This document shows, in pieces, positions 1-10,685 of a stretch of 44,557 nt of DNA; positions within the stretch are counted from its first letter, which is position 1, and each line of letters starts with the position of its first letter. The translations under genes and the position numbers were made by a program. The DNA is from an uncultured Pelagibacteraceae bacterium (GTDB lineage: Bacteria; Pseudomonadota; Alphaproteobacteria; Pelagibacterales; Pelagibacteraceae). The stretch is from positions 1-44,557 of the forward strand of contig CACMMN010000007.1 of the NCBI GenBank assembly GCA_902614905.1, written 5' to 3'. Under the pieces are notes generated by a model. The model ran no database searches. It had not been told where the DNA came from and saw only the letters and a list, made by a program, of their open reading frames with translations.

Positions 1-32
1 AGCAGCAATATCAGCAATATCAATAGTATCAT
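1..32 (-). CDS. Possible start of a minus-strand exported protein, cut by the left edge
   Basis: Reading the minus strand from an ATG at 32-30 gives Met-Ile followed by repeated Leu-Leu-Ile codons up to the window edge, which looks like the hydrophobic core of a signal peptide or membrane anchor. The same DNA is a 9-base near-tandem repeat (4-12, 13-21, 22-30). The two plus-strand readings that cross it end in stops at 34-36 and within 43-47 and look like nothing known. In related alphaproteobacteria an IalB-like exported protein and tldD often lie next to coxB, so an exported protein is plausible, but ten codons cannot prove it. Confidence 0.22.
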   Translation of the reverse strand, partial: MILLILLILL

Positions 33-105
33 ATGAGTTAAATTGATAAATTGTCGCGAAATCTTAAGTGTAATTTCTATAAAATCACTTTATATAGATT
101 TAAAG

Positions 106-2560
<2,455 letters not shown>

Positions 2561-2575
2561 TTTAAAAGTAATTAA

Positions 2576-3487
2576 ATGAACGCCCTTAATTCATTATTAA
2601 AACGAAATCTACTTGGTGAGATTAAATTATTTAATGGTTTAATTGATCTTATGAAACCTAGGGTGATGTCCTTAGTAATCTTTACTTGTGCGGTAGGATT
2701 ACTTACAGCACCAAATCAAATACCAATGTTTGACGCGGTTATATGCATAGGTTTTGTTACGCTGGGTGCTGGAGCAGCTGGTGCTTTGAATATGTGGTAT
2801 GAGGCGGATCTTGATAAATTAATGTCAAGAACTTGCTTAAGACCAATACCCACTGGAAAAGTAAACAAGTCACAAGCTTTAATTTTTGGATTAGCTTTAT
2901 CTTTAATCTCAATTTATGGATTGTATTATTTTTCAAATCTTTTATCAGCTTTTATACTTTTTTTTACTATTTTCTTTTACGTTGTTGTTTATACAGTTTG
3001 GTTAAAAAGAAGAACACCTCAAAATATTGTAATAGGTGGTGCCGCTGGTGCATTACCCCCAGTAATTGGCTGGACAATCGTAACAGGCAATTTATCATTA
3101 GAGCCAATTTCTTTTTTCCTTATTATATTTTTCTGGACACCCTCGCATTTTTGGGCCCTTAGTCTCTACAAAGCAGAAGATTATAGATTAGCAAAAATAC
3201 CAATGTTGCCAGTTATAAGTGGAGTACAAAATACTAAAATAAATATACTTATTTATTCGCTACTTATGTTACCAGTATTATATTTGCCATACCATATTGG
3301 TTTTGTAGGAAACTTTTTTGCAATATTTTGTTTACCTTTAACAATATATTATAATTATATTTGCTTCGATCTTTACAAAGACGAAAAGCACAAATTTAAT
3401 ATTTTAAAGGCCAAAAAGGTTTTTAGTTATTCAATAATCTATTTGTTTGCAATTTTTGTATTATTTTTAGTTGATAATTTCGTATGA
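2576..3487 (+). CDS. ctaB: Protoheme IX farnesyltransferase (heme O synthase)
   Basis: UbiA-superfamily membrane prenyltransferase that adds a farnesyl group to protoheme to give heme O, the precursor of heme A in the oxidase encoded around it. It has 303 residues, many membrane helices, and the allylic-diphosphate motif N72-MWYEAD-LD-KLM-SRT (72-86). A second conserved loop, WLKRRTPQN followed by a Gly/Ala-rich GGAAGALPP stretch, is typical of CtaB rather than of UbiA. The gene lies between coxA and the copper chaperone gene, the usual alphaproteobacterial order. Its stop codon overlaps the start of the next small gene as ATGA. No heme A synthase (ctaA) is seen in the window. Confidence 0.96.
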   Translation: MNALNSLLKRNLLGEIKLFNGLIDLMKPRVMSLVIFTCAVGLLTAPNQIPMFDAVICIGFVTLGAGAAGALNMWYEADLDKLMSRTCLRPIPTGKVNKSQALIFGLALSLISIYGLYYFSNLLSAFILFFTIFFYVVVYTVWLKRRTPQNIVIGGAAGALPPVIGWTIVTGNLSLEPISFFLIIFFWTPSHFWALSLYKAEDYRLAKIPMLPVISGVQNTKINILIYSLLMLPVLYLPYHIGFVGNFFAIFCLPLTIYYNYICFDLYKDEKHKFNILKAKKVFSYSIIYLFAIFVLFLVDNFV

Positions 3488-3609
3488 TGGAAATTGATAA
3501 AAAAGTAAAAAAGAAAAATCTTTTAACAGGAATTGGACTTGTTGTTTTTATAATCTTATTGTTTATTTTTACCTTGTATAATGTTGGGGTATTTGAGAGG
3601 GTCATATGA
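3484..3609 (+). CDS. Small single-span membrane protein, CoxF-like, in the cox operon
   Basis: A 41-residue reading frame fills the gap between ctaB and ctaG exactly: its ATG at 3484 overlaps the ctaB stop (ATGA) and its TGA at 3607-3609 overlaps the ctaG start (ATGA at 3606). It has a basic N-terminus (MMEIDKKVKKKN), one hydrophobic helix at about residues 14-32, and a short tail. Many alphaproteobacteria carry a tiny CoxF protein at this spot between ctaB and ctaG. Position, size and topology support that name, but the sequence is too short for firm homology. It would sit in the inner membrane with an accessory role in oxidase assembly; that role is inference. Confidence 0.72.
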   Translation: MMEIDKKVKKKNLLTGIGLVVFIILLFIFTLYNVGVFERVI

Positions 3610-4154
3610 TATCAAAAAAAAAATTAACCCCCTTGTTATTATCTTTAATATTTTTGCTTATGCTGGGCATGTCATTTGCTGCCGTTCCGTTATATGACCT
3701 TTTTTGTCGTGTAACTGGTTTTGGAGGTACAACTCAAATTTCAAAGAATATACCAAAAATCGTAATAGATAAGCCAGTATCAGTAAGATTGGATACCAAT
3801 GTTCAAACTGATTTATCTTGGAACTTTAAAACTGAAAACAATTTAGTTGATGTCAAACCAGGCAAAGTTTACAGAGTAAACTTCTTAGTTGAGAACTTCA
3901 GTAAAGATCCTACTAGCGGTGTTGCAAGTTATAACGTTTCTCCATCCTCATTTGGTCCTTACTTTAATAAATTAGGATGCTTTTGTTTTGAAAAACAAAC
4001 TTTAAATCCCGGAGAAAAAAAAAGTTATTTCATGACTTTTTATCTTGATCCAGAAGTAGTAAATGATCCAAAAACAAAAAATGTAAGTGATGTTACATTG
4101 TCGTATACTTTCTTTTCATCAGATTATTATAAACAAACTAAGGTAATAAAATAA
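3606..4154 (+). CDS. ctaG: Cytochrome c oxidase copper chaperone CtaG (Cox11)
   Basis: Cox11/CtaG delivers copper to the CuB site of subunit I. The 182 residues begin with a cytoplasmic Lys-rich tip and one membrane anchor (about 8-27). The family hallmark PLYDLFCRVTGFGGTT follows (28-43), then a periplasmic beta-sandwich domain. The copper-binding CFCF motif is at 125-128 (Cys125, Cys127), in the usual context ending FEKQTLNPGE, and LDPE closes the conserved core. Its start overlaps the small CoxF-like gene and its stop directly abuts the start of coxC. Confidence 0.96.
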   Translation: MISKKKLTPLLLSLIFLLMLGMSFAAVPLYDLFCRVTGFGGTTQISKNIPKIVIDKPVSVRLDTNVQTDLSWNFKTENNLVDVKPGKVYRVNFLVENFSKDPTSGVASYNVSPSSFGPYFNKLGCFCFEKQTLNPGEKKSYFMTFYLDPEVVNDPKTKNVSDVTLSYTFFSSDYYKQTKVIK

Positions 4155-4946
4155 ATGTCTGCAAAAGATCAAAAACATGATTATCATTTAGTAGACCCAA
4201 GTCCTTGGCCAATTTATACTTCATTCGCTACGTTAATAACTGCTGTTGGTACGGTCTACTATTTTCACTCAAAAGTTATGTGGGCTATGCTTTTTGGTTT
4301 TGCTCTTTTAATTTATGGCGCTTTCATGTGGTTCAGAGATGTTGTTAACGAAGCAGAGCATCAAGGGCATCATACTCCAGTAGTTCAAATTCATCATAGG
4401 TATGGAATGACATTATTCATTGCTTCTGAAGTGATGTTTTTTGTTGCATGGTTTTGGGCTTATTTCGATGCAAGTCTTTTTCCAGGTGAATTCGTAGGCA
4501 ATGTTTGGCCTCCAAAAGATATTGAAACTTTTGATCCTTGGGATATTCCTTTAATCAACACTTTAGTTTTATTGTTGTCAGGCACAACAGTAACATGGTC
4601 CCACCATGCTTTACTTGAAGATGATAGAAAAAGTTTTATTCAAGGTTTGTGGCTTACAGTTATATTAGGTGCCTGTTTCACAGCATTGCAAATTTATGAG
4701 TATCAGCATGCAAGCTTCAATTTTTCTGGTCATATATATGGTGCAACATTTTATATGGCAACTGGATTCCATGGTTTTCATGTTTTAGTTGGAACTATAT
4801 TTTTGGCAGTATGTTTATGGAGAGGTAAACTTGGTCATTTTAACAAAGATCATCATTTCGGTTTTGAAGCAGCAGCATGGTATTGGCATTTTGTTGATGT
4901 AGTTTGGCTATTTTTATTTGCAGCAATATATATTTGGGGCAGTTAA
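4155..4946 (+). CDS. coxC: Cytochrome c oxidase subunit III
   Basis: Third core subunit of the aa3 oxidase, a seven-helix membrane protein that stabilises proton uptake into subunit I. The 263 residues show the normal family pattern: an N-terminal DPSPWP segment, the conserved Glu92 in SEVMFFVAWFWAYF, TVTWSHHAL, and the C-terminal FGFEAAAWYWHFVDVVWL followed by a last helix. The start codon follows the ctaG stop with no spacer, so translation is probably coupled. Also called ctaE. Nothing is missing compared with family members. Confidence 0.97.
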   Translation: MSAKDQKHDYHLVDPSPWPIYTSFATLITAVGTVYYFHSKVMWAMLFGFALLIYGAFMWFRDVVNEAEHQGHHTPVVQIHHRYGMTLFIASEVMFFVAWFWAYFDASLFPGEFVGNVWPPKDIETFDPWDIPLINTLVLLLSGTTVTWSHHALLEDDRKSFIQGLWLTVILGACFTALQIYEYQHASFNFSGHIYGATFYMATGFHGFHVLVGTIFLAVCLWRGKLGHFNKDHHFGFEAAAWYWHFVDVVWLFLFAAIYIWGS

Positions 4947-4952
4947 TTAATA

Positions 4953-5609
4953 TTGAAAAATAAATTAGCATTTTCATTATTTGTATATTTTTTTATATTA
5001 GTATTTTTATCATTGGGCATTTGGCAAATGGTAAGACTTGATTGGAAGTTAACATTAATAAAACAAATTAATCAGTCATTAGATAGTGAACCATCTGAAT
5101 TTAATGGCACAAATTTAACAAATTTTAAAAGTATAAAATTTGTAGGTAAAATTGATTATAATAATCAGATTTATCTTTACAATTTAAATGAAAAAGGAGC
5201 CCCAGGATTTGATTTAATTAATCCGATTATAATAAACAATAAACTATTTTTAGTTAATCGTGGATGGATACCTAGAAATCAAAAAGGTAAAAAATTTCAA
5301 TTCGACGATAAAAATTTTACAGCAATATTAAAAGAAAAATCTAAATTCAATTATTTTAAGCCTGAAAATGATTTAGAGAATAATTATTGGTTTACACTAA
5401 ATGATGAAGATTTAAATAAATTTACAGGAAAAATATTCCCTAATTACATAATTTATTTGAATAATAGAGTTAACGATAAAAATTACCCTCTTCAAAAAAA
5501 TATAACAGCAAATATTTCCAATAATCACCTGAAATATGCTCTGACATGGTTTTCATTAGCGATTTCAATTTTTTTAATATATTTGTATTTTAGGAAAAAA
5601 AATTATTGA
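4953..5609 (+). CDS. SURF1-family oxidase assembly protein
   Basis: SURF1/Shy1 proteins help insert heme a into subunit I. The 218 residues have two membrane helices at the ends (about 5-22 and 196-212) and a periplasmic middle domain, the usual topology. Family motifs are LGIWQMVRLDWK (21-32), NRGW (102-105) and NNHLKYALTW (190-199). The start is a TTG at 4953; the first ATG is at residue 26, which would remove the first helix and the WQ-x2-R motif, so TTG is preferred. It follows coxC by 6 bases, and its stop overlaps the thrC start as TGATG. Confidence 0.92.
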   Translation: MKNKLAFSLFVYFFILVFLSLGIWQMVRLDWKLTLIKQINQSLDSEPSEFNGTNLTNFKSIKFVGKIDYNNQIYLYNLNEKGAPGFDLINPIIINNKLFLVNRGWIPRNQKGKKFQFDDKNFTAILKEKSKFNYFKPENDLENNYWFTLNDEDLNKFTGKIFPNYIIYLNNRVNDKNYPLQKNITANISNNHLKYALTWFSLAISIFLIYLYFRKKNY

Positions 5610-6994
5610 TGAAATATATAAGCACAAGAAGTAGTTCAGAAAGTTTACCTTTTGAAAGTGTATTTATTAAAGGTCTCGCTGATGATGGTGGGCTTTTTTT
5701 ACCAGAGAAAGATTATAAATTTGATGAAAAAGGTTTATCAAAACTACAAAGCATGAGTTATTATGAGCTTGCTACTGAAATCATTCACAAATTCACTGGA
5801 GATTTCATCGAAAAAGATAATTTATACAAACTAGTTAAAAAATCTTACTCATCTTTCAGATCAGAAGAAGTTGTCAAACTAAGAAAAGTTGGGAATTTTA
5901 ATATATTAGAATTATTTCATGGTCCAACATTAGCTTTTAAAGATATCGCTATGCAATTAATTGGTAATTTTTATGAATATTATCTTTCAAAAAACGAAAA
6001 CTTTATAAATATAATAGTTGCAACATCTGGCGATACAGGAGCAGCTGCAATAGACGCAATAAAAGGAAAAAAAAATCTTAATATTTTTGTTCTTCATCCA
6101 CATAATAGAATTTCGTCGGTTCAAAGAAGAATAATGAGTACTGTTAAAGAAAAAAATGTTTTTAATATAGCCATAGAAGGTAATTTTGATGATTGTCAAA
6201 ACTTAGTTAAAGCAATGTTTGTTGACCAAAATTTCTCAAAAAAGATTAATATGTCCGGTGTTAATTCAATAAATTGGGCTAGGATAGTAGCTCAGACAGT
6301 ATATTATTTTTTTTGTTTCTTTTCATTAAAATCTAAAAAATTAAATTTTTCTGTTCCCACAGGAAATTTCGGGGATATTTATGCAGGATATCTAGCAAAA
6401 AAAATGGGGTTACCGATAGATAAATTAATTGTTGCAACCAATCAGAACGATATATTGCACAGAGCTATTTCTAAAGGCGATTACACGTCAAAAAAAGTTT
6501 CTGAAACTTTTTCACCTAGCATGGATATACAACTTGCTAGTAATTTTGAGAGACTTATATTCGAGATACAAGGATGTAATTCAGACAAAACAAAAAATAT
6601 AATGGCTAGGGTAAAAGAGAATAATTATAAATTAGATGAAACTTCTTTAAATAAAATTAATAAAGATTTTTTATCAGAAAAACTCAGTGAGGATGAAACA
6701 ATTAATGAAATAAAAGAGGTATTTAAAAATCATAGTATAGTTTTGGATCCACATACTGCGGTAGGTTATGGAGTTGCAAAAAAACTTAAACAAGACAATA
6801 ACTGTGTAATCTTATCAACTGCACATCCTAGTAAATTTCCAGAGGCTATTAAAAATGCATTAGGTAAAAATGAAGAACTTCCTCCAGAATTAAGAAATGT
6901 ATTAAAAGAGGAAGAAAAATTTGAGATTATAGAAAATAGCTTAAATCAAGTAAAAAATTATATTTTAAAAAAGATAGATGAAAATAAAAATTAA
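5609..6994 (+). CDS. thrC: Threonine synthase
   Basis: PLP-dependent enzyme that converts O-phosphohomoserine to threonine, the last step of the pathway. With the ATG at 5609 it has 461 residues; a TTG one codon earlier is also possible. The N-terminal KYISTRS plus GLADDGGLFLPE is typical of long-type bacterial threonine synthases. The PLP lysine is Lys111 in LAFKD, ATSGDTGAAA is the phosphate-binding loop, and the middle NSINWARI and the C-terminal DPHTAVG and STAHPSKFPEA motifs are intact. It sits at the end of the cox operon; thrB, which makes its substrate, lies less than 1 kb downstream on the other strand. Confidence 0.96.
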   Translation: MKYISTRSSSESLPFESVFIKGLADDGGLFLPEKDYKFDEKGLSKLQSMSYYELATEIIHKFTGDFIEKDNLYKLVKKSYSSFRSEEVVKLRKVGNFNILELFHGPTLAFKDIAMQLIGNFYEYYLSKNENFINIIVATSGDTGAAAIDAIKGKKNLNIFVLHPHNRISSVQRRIMSTVKEKNVFNIAIEGNFDDCQNLVKAMFVDQNFSKKINMSGVNSINWARIVAQTVYYFFCFFSLKSKKLNFSVPTGNFGDIYAGYLAKKMGLPIDKLIVATNQNDILHRAISKGDYTSKKVSETFSPSMDIQLASNFERLIFEIQGCNSDKTKNIMARVKENNYKLDETSLNKINKDFLSEKLSEDETINEIKEVFKNHSIVLDPHTAVGYGVAKKLKQDNNCVILSTAHPSKFPEAIKNALGKNEELPPELRNVLKEEEKFEIIENSLNQVKNYILKKIDENKN

Positions 6995-7463
6995 CGAAAA
7001 ACTTCCAGATAGTGAAGTTTTTCAGCTCATTAATGAAGAACCAGTAAAGATTAAGATTTACAGTTTGTTTTCAAAAAAAAAGATTATTTTATTAGGAATG
7101 CCGGGAGCGTTTACTTCAGTTTGCTCTGCGAAACATTTACCAAGTTTCATTAACTTTTCAAAAAAATTTTATGAAAAAGGAGTTGACCAGATTTTTTGTA
7201 TTGCAGCAAATGATCCATTTGTAATGAATGCATGGGGCAAAATAAATAGGGTTGAAAACAATATTATGATGTTAGCTGATCCTTTTCTAAATTTTACAAA
7301 GTCAATAGGTGCAGAAGTTGACAAGTCGGGGAGGGGACTTGGCTTAAGGTCAAATAGATACACCATGCTAATTGACAATTTGAATGTTTTAAAAATTCAA
7401 GAGGAAAAAGAGACCGGAGTTTGTGATATCTCAAGTGCTGAGAATTTTTTAAAATTATTATAG
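6978..7463 (+). CDS. Peroxiredoxin, Prx5 type
   Basis: Thiol peroxidase that reduces hydrogen peroxide and alkyl peroxides. The 161 residues carry the active-site motif PGAFTSVCSAKHLPSF with peroxidatic Cys49, and FCIAANDPFVMNAWG and the LGLRSNRYTML stretch, all typical of the Prx5 (AhpC/TSA, redoxin) branch. A second cysteine in KETGVCDISSAENFL near the C-terminus may act as resolving cysteine. There is no signal peptide, so it is cytoplasmic. Its start lies 17 bases inside the thrC end, and its own end overlaps rnhA convergently by 6 bases. Confidence 0.93.
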   Translation: MKIKINEKLPDSEVFQLINEEPVKIKIYSLFSKKKIILLGMPGAFTSVCSAKHLPSFINFSKKFYEKGVDQIFCIAANDPFVMNAWGKINRVENNIMMLADPFLNFTKSIGAEVDKSGRGLGLRSNRYTMLIDNLNVLKIQEEKETGVCDISSAENFLKLL

Positions 7464-7880
7464 GCCAGCTTCTTTTCTAGCTAATAAATCAACTTCATTA
7501 TTCAAATCATTATCTGTGTGGGCTTTAACCCAAACCCACTCTATAGAATTCTTAGAAGTTAAATTGTCTAATTCAAGCCACAAATCTTTATTTTTAACAT
7601 CCTCTTTTTTTGATGTTTTCCATCCATTAATCTTCCATTTTGTTATCCATTCAGTTATTCCCTGCTTTACATATTTAGAGTCTGTATAAATTTGAATTTT
7701 ATCTTTCGTACTAATATATTCTAATGCTTTTATTGTAGCTGTGAGTTCCATTTGATTGTTTGTTGTTAAATCTTTTGAGCCCTTTAAAATTTTTTTTTCA
7801 TTATTCTTAAAAATTATTGCAGCCCAGCCACCCTTCCCAGGATTTCCAATACACGAACCATCTGTATAAATTTTAATCAT
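7458..7880 (-). CDS. rnhA: Ribonuclease HI
   Basis: Cuts the RNA strand of RNA-DNA hybrids. The 140 residues contain the full catalytic set: Asp7 in YTDGSC, Glu45 in NNQMELTA, Asp67 in YTDSKYV, Asp131 in NNEVDLLA, and His121 in the flexible loop KAHTDN. The basic handle region (residues about 75-95, TEWITKWKINGWK) is present, as in the E. coli type. It is the last gene of the long minus-strand series; its ATG overlaps the thrB stop (TAATG). The order ispH-thrB-rnhA is standard in alphaproteobacteria. Confidence 0.96.
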   Translation of the reverse strand: MIKIYTDGSCIGNPGKGGWAAIIFKNNEKKILKGSKDLTTNNQMELTATIKALEYISTKDKIQIYTDSKYVKQGITEWITKWKINGWKTSKKEDVKNKDLWLELDNLTSKNSIEWVWVKAHTDNDLNNEVDLLARKEAGL

Positions 7881-8851
7881 TATTTAATATAAGAGCTAAA
7901 AGAATTAATTTTTTTATGAAAAGCTAATTTTTGAATATATTCTCTTGGATCCTTTTTTTTTATAATTGCTGATTTTGGAGTATTTATATAATCATACGAT
8001 CTAGTAGCAAGATATCTAAGTGCAGATCCTTTACAAAGTATATTCAAACAATCTTTCTCTTTTTTTTGTAATTTTCTTGTTGTTTCGTAACCCTTAATCA
8101 ATTGCAAAGTTTTGCCTTTATCATAGGAAAAAATTTTTTTTCTCTTATTGAAACATAAAGCGTTTATGCATGTAGCTAACTCGTAAGCCTCAAAATCATT
8201 AGATGAAAAATAAAAATCAATAAACCCTAAAAATTTTCCTTTATGAAAAAATATGTTATCTATAAATAGATCACCATGAATTATGTTTTTGGGCAATGTT
8301 TTTGGCCACGCTTGCTTAATTTCCATAAATGTATTTTGCATCTCTGAAACTAAATTTTTTGAAAGTTTATTAATTTTATTTTTATTTATACGGTCTAATA
8401 AATTTTTTATTTTAAGGGGGGAAAAAGAATTTTTCCTGTATAATTTAATTTTTCTTGAGGCTTTGTGCATTTTACCGATATTTTTACCTATCACGTATAA
8501 ATCTTTTTTTTTTAATTTTTTCTTATCTTTACCTTTTAAAAAACTGACTAGGCAGGCTTTTTTAGACTTTAAGTTAAATAAATAGTTTCCTTTTTTACTT
8601 TTAAGTGGACTAGGACATTTAATTTTTAAATTTGATAATTTGTCCATTAGTTTCATAAAAAACGGGAGATCTTTTTTTTTAACTCTTTTTTCAAATATCG
8701 TTAAAATAAACTTTTGTCTTTTAGTGGAAATAAGATAATTTGTATTTTCTATTCCTTCTTTTATTCCACGGTAACTAATAATTTTTCCGATGTTAAAAAA
8801 ATTTTGAATATTAAATATATCTCTTTTATTTATTTTGGTAAAAACAGCCAT
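7880..8851 (-). CDS. thrB: Homoserine kinase, aminoglycoside-phosphotransferase-like type
   Basis: Phosphorylates homoserine to O-phosphohomoserine for ThrC. It belongs to the ThrB2 type with a choline/aminoglycoside-kinase fold, not the GHMP type of E. coli. The 323 residues show GIKEGIENTNY (nucleotide loop, about 29-39), the catalytic HGDLFIDN (192-199) with the catalytic Asp194, and GFIDF (209-213) for metal binding. The protein is very Lys-rich, in keeping with its AT-rich DNA. It overlaps ispH and rnhA by one base on either side (TAATG). Confidence 0.94.
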   Translation of the reverse strand: MAVFTKINKRDIFNIQNFFNIGKIISYRGIKEGIENTNYLISTKRQKFILTIFEKRVKKKDLPFFMKLMDKLSNLKIKCPSPLKSKKGNYLFNLKSKKACLVSFLKGKDKKKLKKKDLYVIGKNIGKMHKASRKIKLYRKNSFSPLKIKNLLDRINKNKINKLSKNLVSEMQNTFMEIKQAWPKTLPKNIIHGDLFIDNIFFHKGKFLGFIDFYFSSNDFEAYELATCINALCFNKRKKIFSYDKGKTLQLIKGYETTRKLQKKEKDCLNILCKGSALRYLATRSYDYINTPKSAIIKKKDPREYIQKLAFHKKINSFSSYIK

Positions 8852-9795
8852 TAATTTAGCATACCGGGGATCTTAAAAAATACATTTTCCTTTACAATCT
8901 CAACTTCTTCGATCTGAACCTCGTATTTTTCTTTTATCTTACTTATAAAATCTTGCACAATTATTTCAGGTGCTGATGCTCCTGAGGAAATACCGATAGT
9001 TTTACATTTGCCGATTTTATCTAATGGTATTTCACTCTCTGAATGAATTAATTTAGACTCATTGCATCCCGCTTTACTGGCAACCTCAACTAATCTTTTT
9101 GAATTAGATGAATTTCTACTACCAATTACAAAAAACATGTCACAAAGCTTAGCAATTTTTTTTACTGCAGCCTGTCTATTTGTAGTGGCATAACAAATAT
9201 CTTCTTTTTTTGGCTCATTAATTTTTGGGAATCTTTTCTTTAAACACTTTATTATTTCTTTTGTGTCATCCACAGATAAGGTAGTTTGTGTAATAAATGC
9301 TAACTTTACATCTTTTTTAAAAATGATTTTTTTTACGTCTTCTATTGTTTCAATAAGTGTAATACCATTTTCTGGAATTTGACCCATCGTTCCAATTACT
9401 TCTGGGTGTCCTTTATGACCAATTAATATTATATGATATCCATTTTTATACATATTTTCTGCTTCTCTGTGAACCTTTGAAACCAAAGGACAAGTTGCAT
9501 CAACATATTTCATTTTTAATTCCTCTGCTTCTTTTGGAACTTTTTTAGGAACACCGTGTGCAGAAAATATCACGGGCCTAGATTTATCTTTAATCTCGCT
9601 AATCTCCTCGACAAAAATCGCACCAATTTTTTTTAAACTTTCAACAACATGTTTATTATGAACAATCTCATGCCTCACGTATACAGGTGAACCAAATTTA
9701 TCAATACTTTTTTTTACTATTTCAATTGCCCTATCTACGCCTGCACAGAAGCCTCTTGGAGATGCCAAATAAATTTTTAATTCATTTTTTCTCAT
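8851..9795 (-). CDS. ispH: 4-hydroxy-3-methylbut-2-enyl diphosphate reductase
   Basis: Last enzyme of the MEP pathway; it reduces HMBPP to the isoprenoid units IPP and DMAPP with a [4Fe-4S] cluster. The 314 residues have all three cluster cysteines: Cys17 (RGFCAGVDRAI), Cys102 (DATCPLV) and Cys201 (ICYATTNRQ). The catalytic Glu132 (HPEV) and the substrate-binding SRNSSNS and SSGASAPE motifs are also present. It lies directly after blh, with its start inside the blh end (14 bases), so isoprenoid precursor supply is physically linked to the carotenoid/retinal genes. Confidence 0.97.
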   Translation of the reverse strand: MRKNELKIYLASPRGFCAGVDRAIEIVKKSIDKFGSPVYVRHEIVHNKHVVESLKKIGAIFVEEISEIKDKSRPVIFSAHGVPKKVPKEAEELKMKYVDATCPLVSKVHREAENMYKNGYHIILIGHKGHPEVIGTMGQIPENGITLIETIEDVKKIIFKKDVKLAFITQTTLSVDDTKEIIKCLKKRFPKINEPKKEDICYATTNRQAAVKKIAKLCDMFFVIGSRNSSNSKRLVEVASKAGCNESKLIHSESEIPLDKIGKCKTIGISSGASAPEIIVQDFISKIKEKYEVQIEEVEIVKENVFFKIPGMLN

Positions 9796-10681
9796 TTTTT
9801 TCTAAAAGATATTCAAGTAATATATGCGGAAAGGTTAAAGACGCCAAACCAATAAATATAATTTTCGATACAGCATTATCTAGTACATAATAATTTTTTA
9901 AAATAATTAAAGATATTACAAATAAAATAGCTGTTAAAATTGTCAAAGGTATTGCCTTTAAAGTGAATTTCTTGAAACCCTCTATTAGTGATTTATTGTT
10001 TAGTTCGTTAGATAGTTTAAATGAATGTCTAGCTGAATGCAAAAAACAAAAATAAATTGTAAAAGCCAACAAAGGATTTAAAAAGAAATTTAAAATTAAA
10101 ATTGAGATATAGTCCATAAGCAGTAGAGACTTTATCTCAAAATTTTGACTCAATGAGATTAATATATTTGCAATAAAGCCTAATATCAAAATTAACCAAA
10201 GAAAGTAATTATTTATCAAAAAACTTTCAGAAATTTCAAAATTTAAATATTCAAAGATAGCTAACGTCTCGGATTTATGAAAAATTAATGGAGCCACAAT
10301 AATCACACACCCTTTTAAGAAATATATTAATTCAAAATTAGATGAGCTGTTAATGAATTCTGAGTCCTCTTTACCGAAATGATAGCTTGCCACCATTAAA
10401 AATAATATCAATACTAATTTTGGGAATATAAGCCAAAATATAATTACAGATAATCCGACAAAAATATATGAAACATAAAATAATAAGGTGGACCTATAGT
10501 TATAAATTTTCAGAAGTTTTGTACCTTTAAGATGATCAAGCGCACCATGTGATATACCCAAACTCAATATTAAAAATAAGCAAATAATTAAAGGGTCATC
10601 ATTTCTTAAAAATTCAAATGCTGATAAAAAAATACACAAGTTAAAGAAAATTAAAGAGTGATAATAATTAATCTTATTCAT
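9782..10681 (-). CDS. blh: Beta-carotene 15,15'-dioxygenase, Brp/Blh family
   Basis: Integral membrane enzyme that cleaves beta-carotene symmetrically into two retinal molecules, the chromophore of proteorhodopsin. The 299 residues form about eight membrane helices. Iron-ligand histidines recognised for the family can be placed: His45 (GISHGALDH), His101 (SYHFG), and His215 and His219 (LHSARH); the last two are four apart, as in studied Blh proteins. It ends the crtI-crtB-crtY-blh set. No opsin gene lies in the window, so the retinal must be used by a rhodopsin encoded elsewhere; that is inference. Confidence 0.94.
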   Translation of the reverse strand: MNKINYYHSLIFFNLCIFLSAFEFLRNDDPLIICLFLILSLGISHGALDHLKGTKLLKIYNYRSTLLFYVSYIFVGLSVIIFWLIFPKLVLILFLMVASYHFGKEDSEFINSSSNFELIYFLKGCVIIVAPLIFHKSETLAIFEYLNFEISESFLINNYFLWLILILGFIANILISLSQNFEIKSLLLMDYISILILNFFLNPLLAFTIYFCFLHSARHSFKLSNELNNKSLIEGFKKFTLKAIPLTILTAILFVISLIILKNYYVLDNAVSKIIFIGLASLTFPHILLEYLLEKNEKK

Positions 10682-10685
10682 TATA

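Noticed and set aside
43-105. Upstream TTG start for coxB
   Set aside because: It would place 21 polar residues before a clear signal peptide.
8283-8585. Plus-strand hydrophobic open frame inside thrB
   Set aside because: Phe/Leu-rich complement of Lys codons, common in this AT-rich DNA; could mimic a membrane protein, but no start signal or homology.
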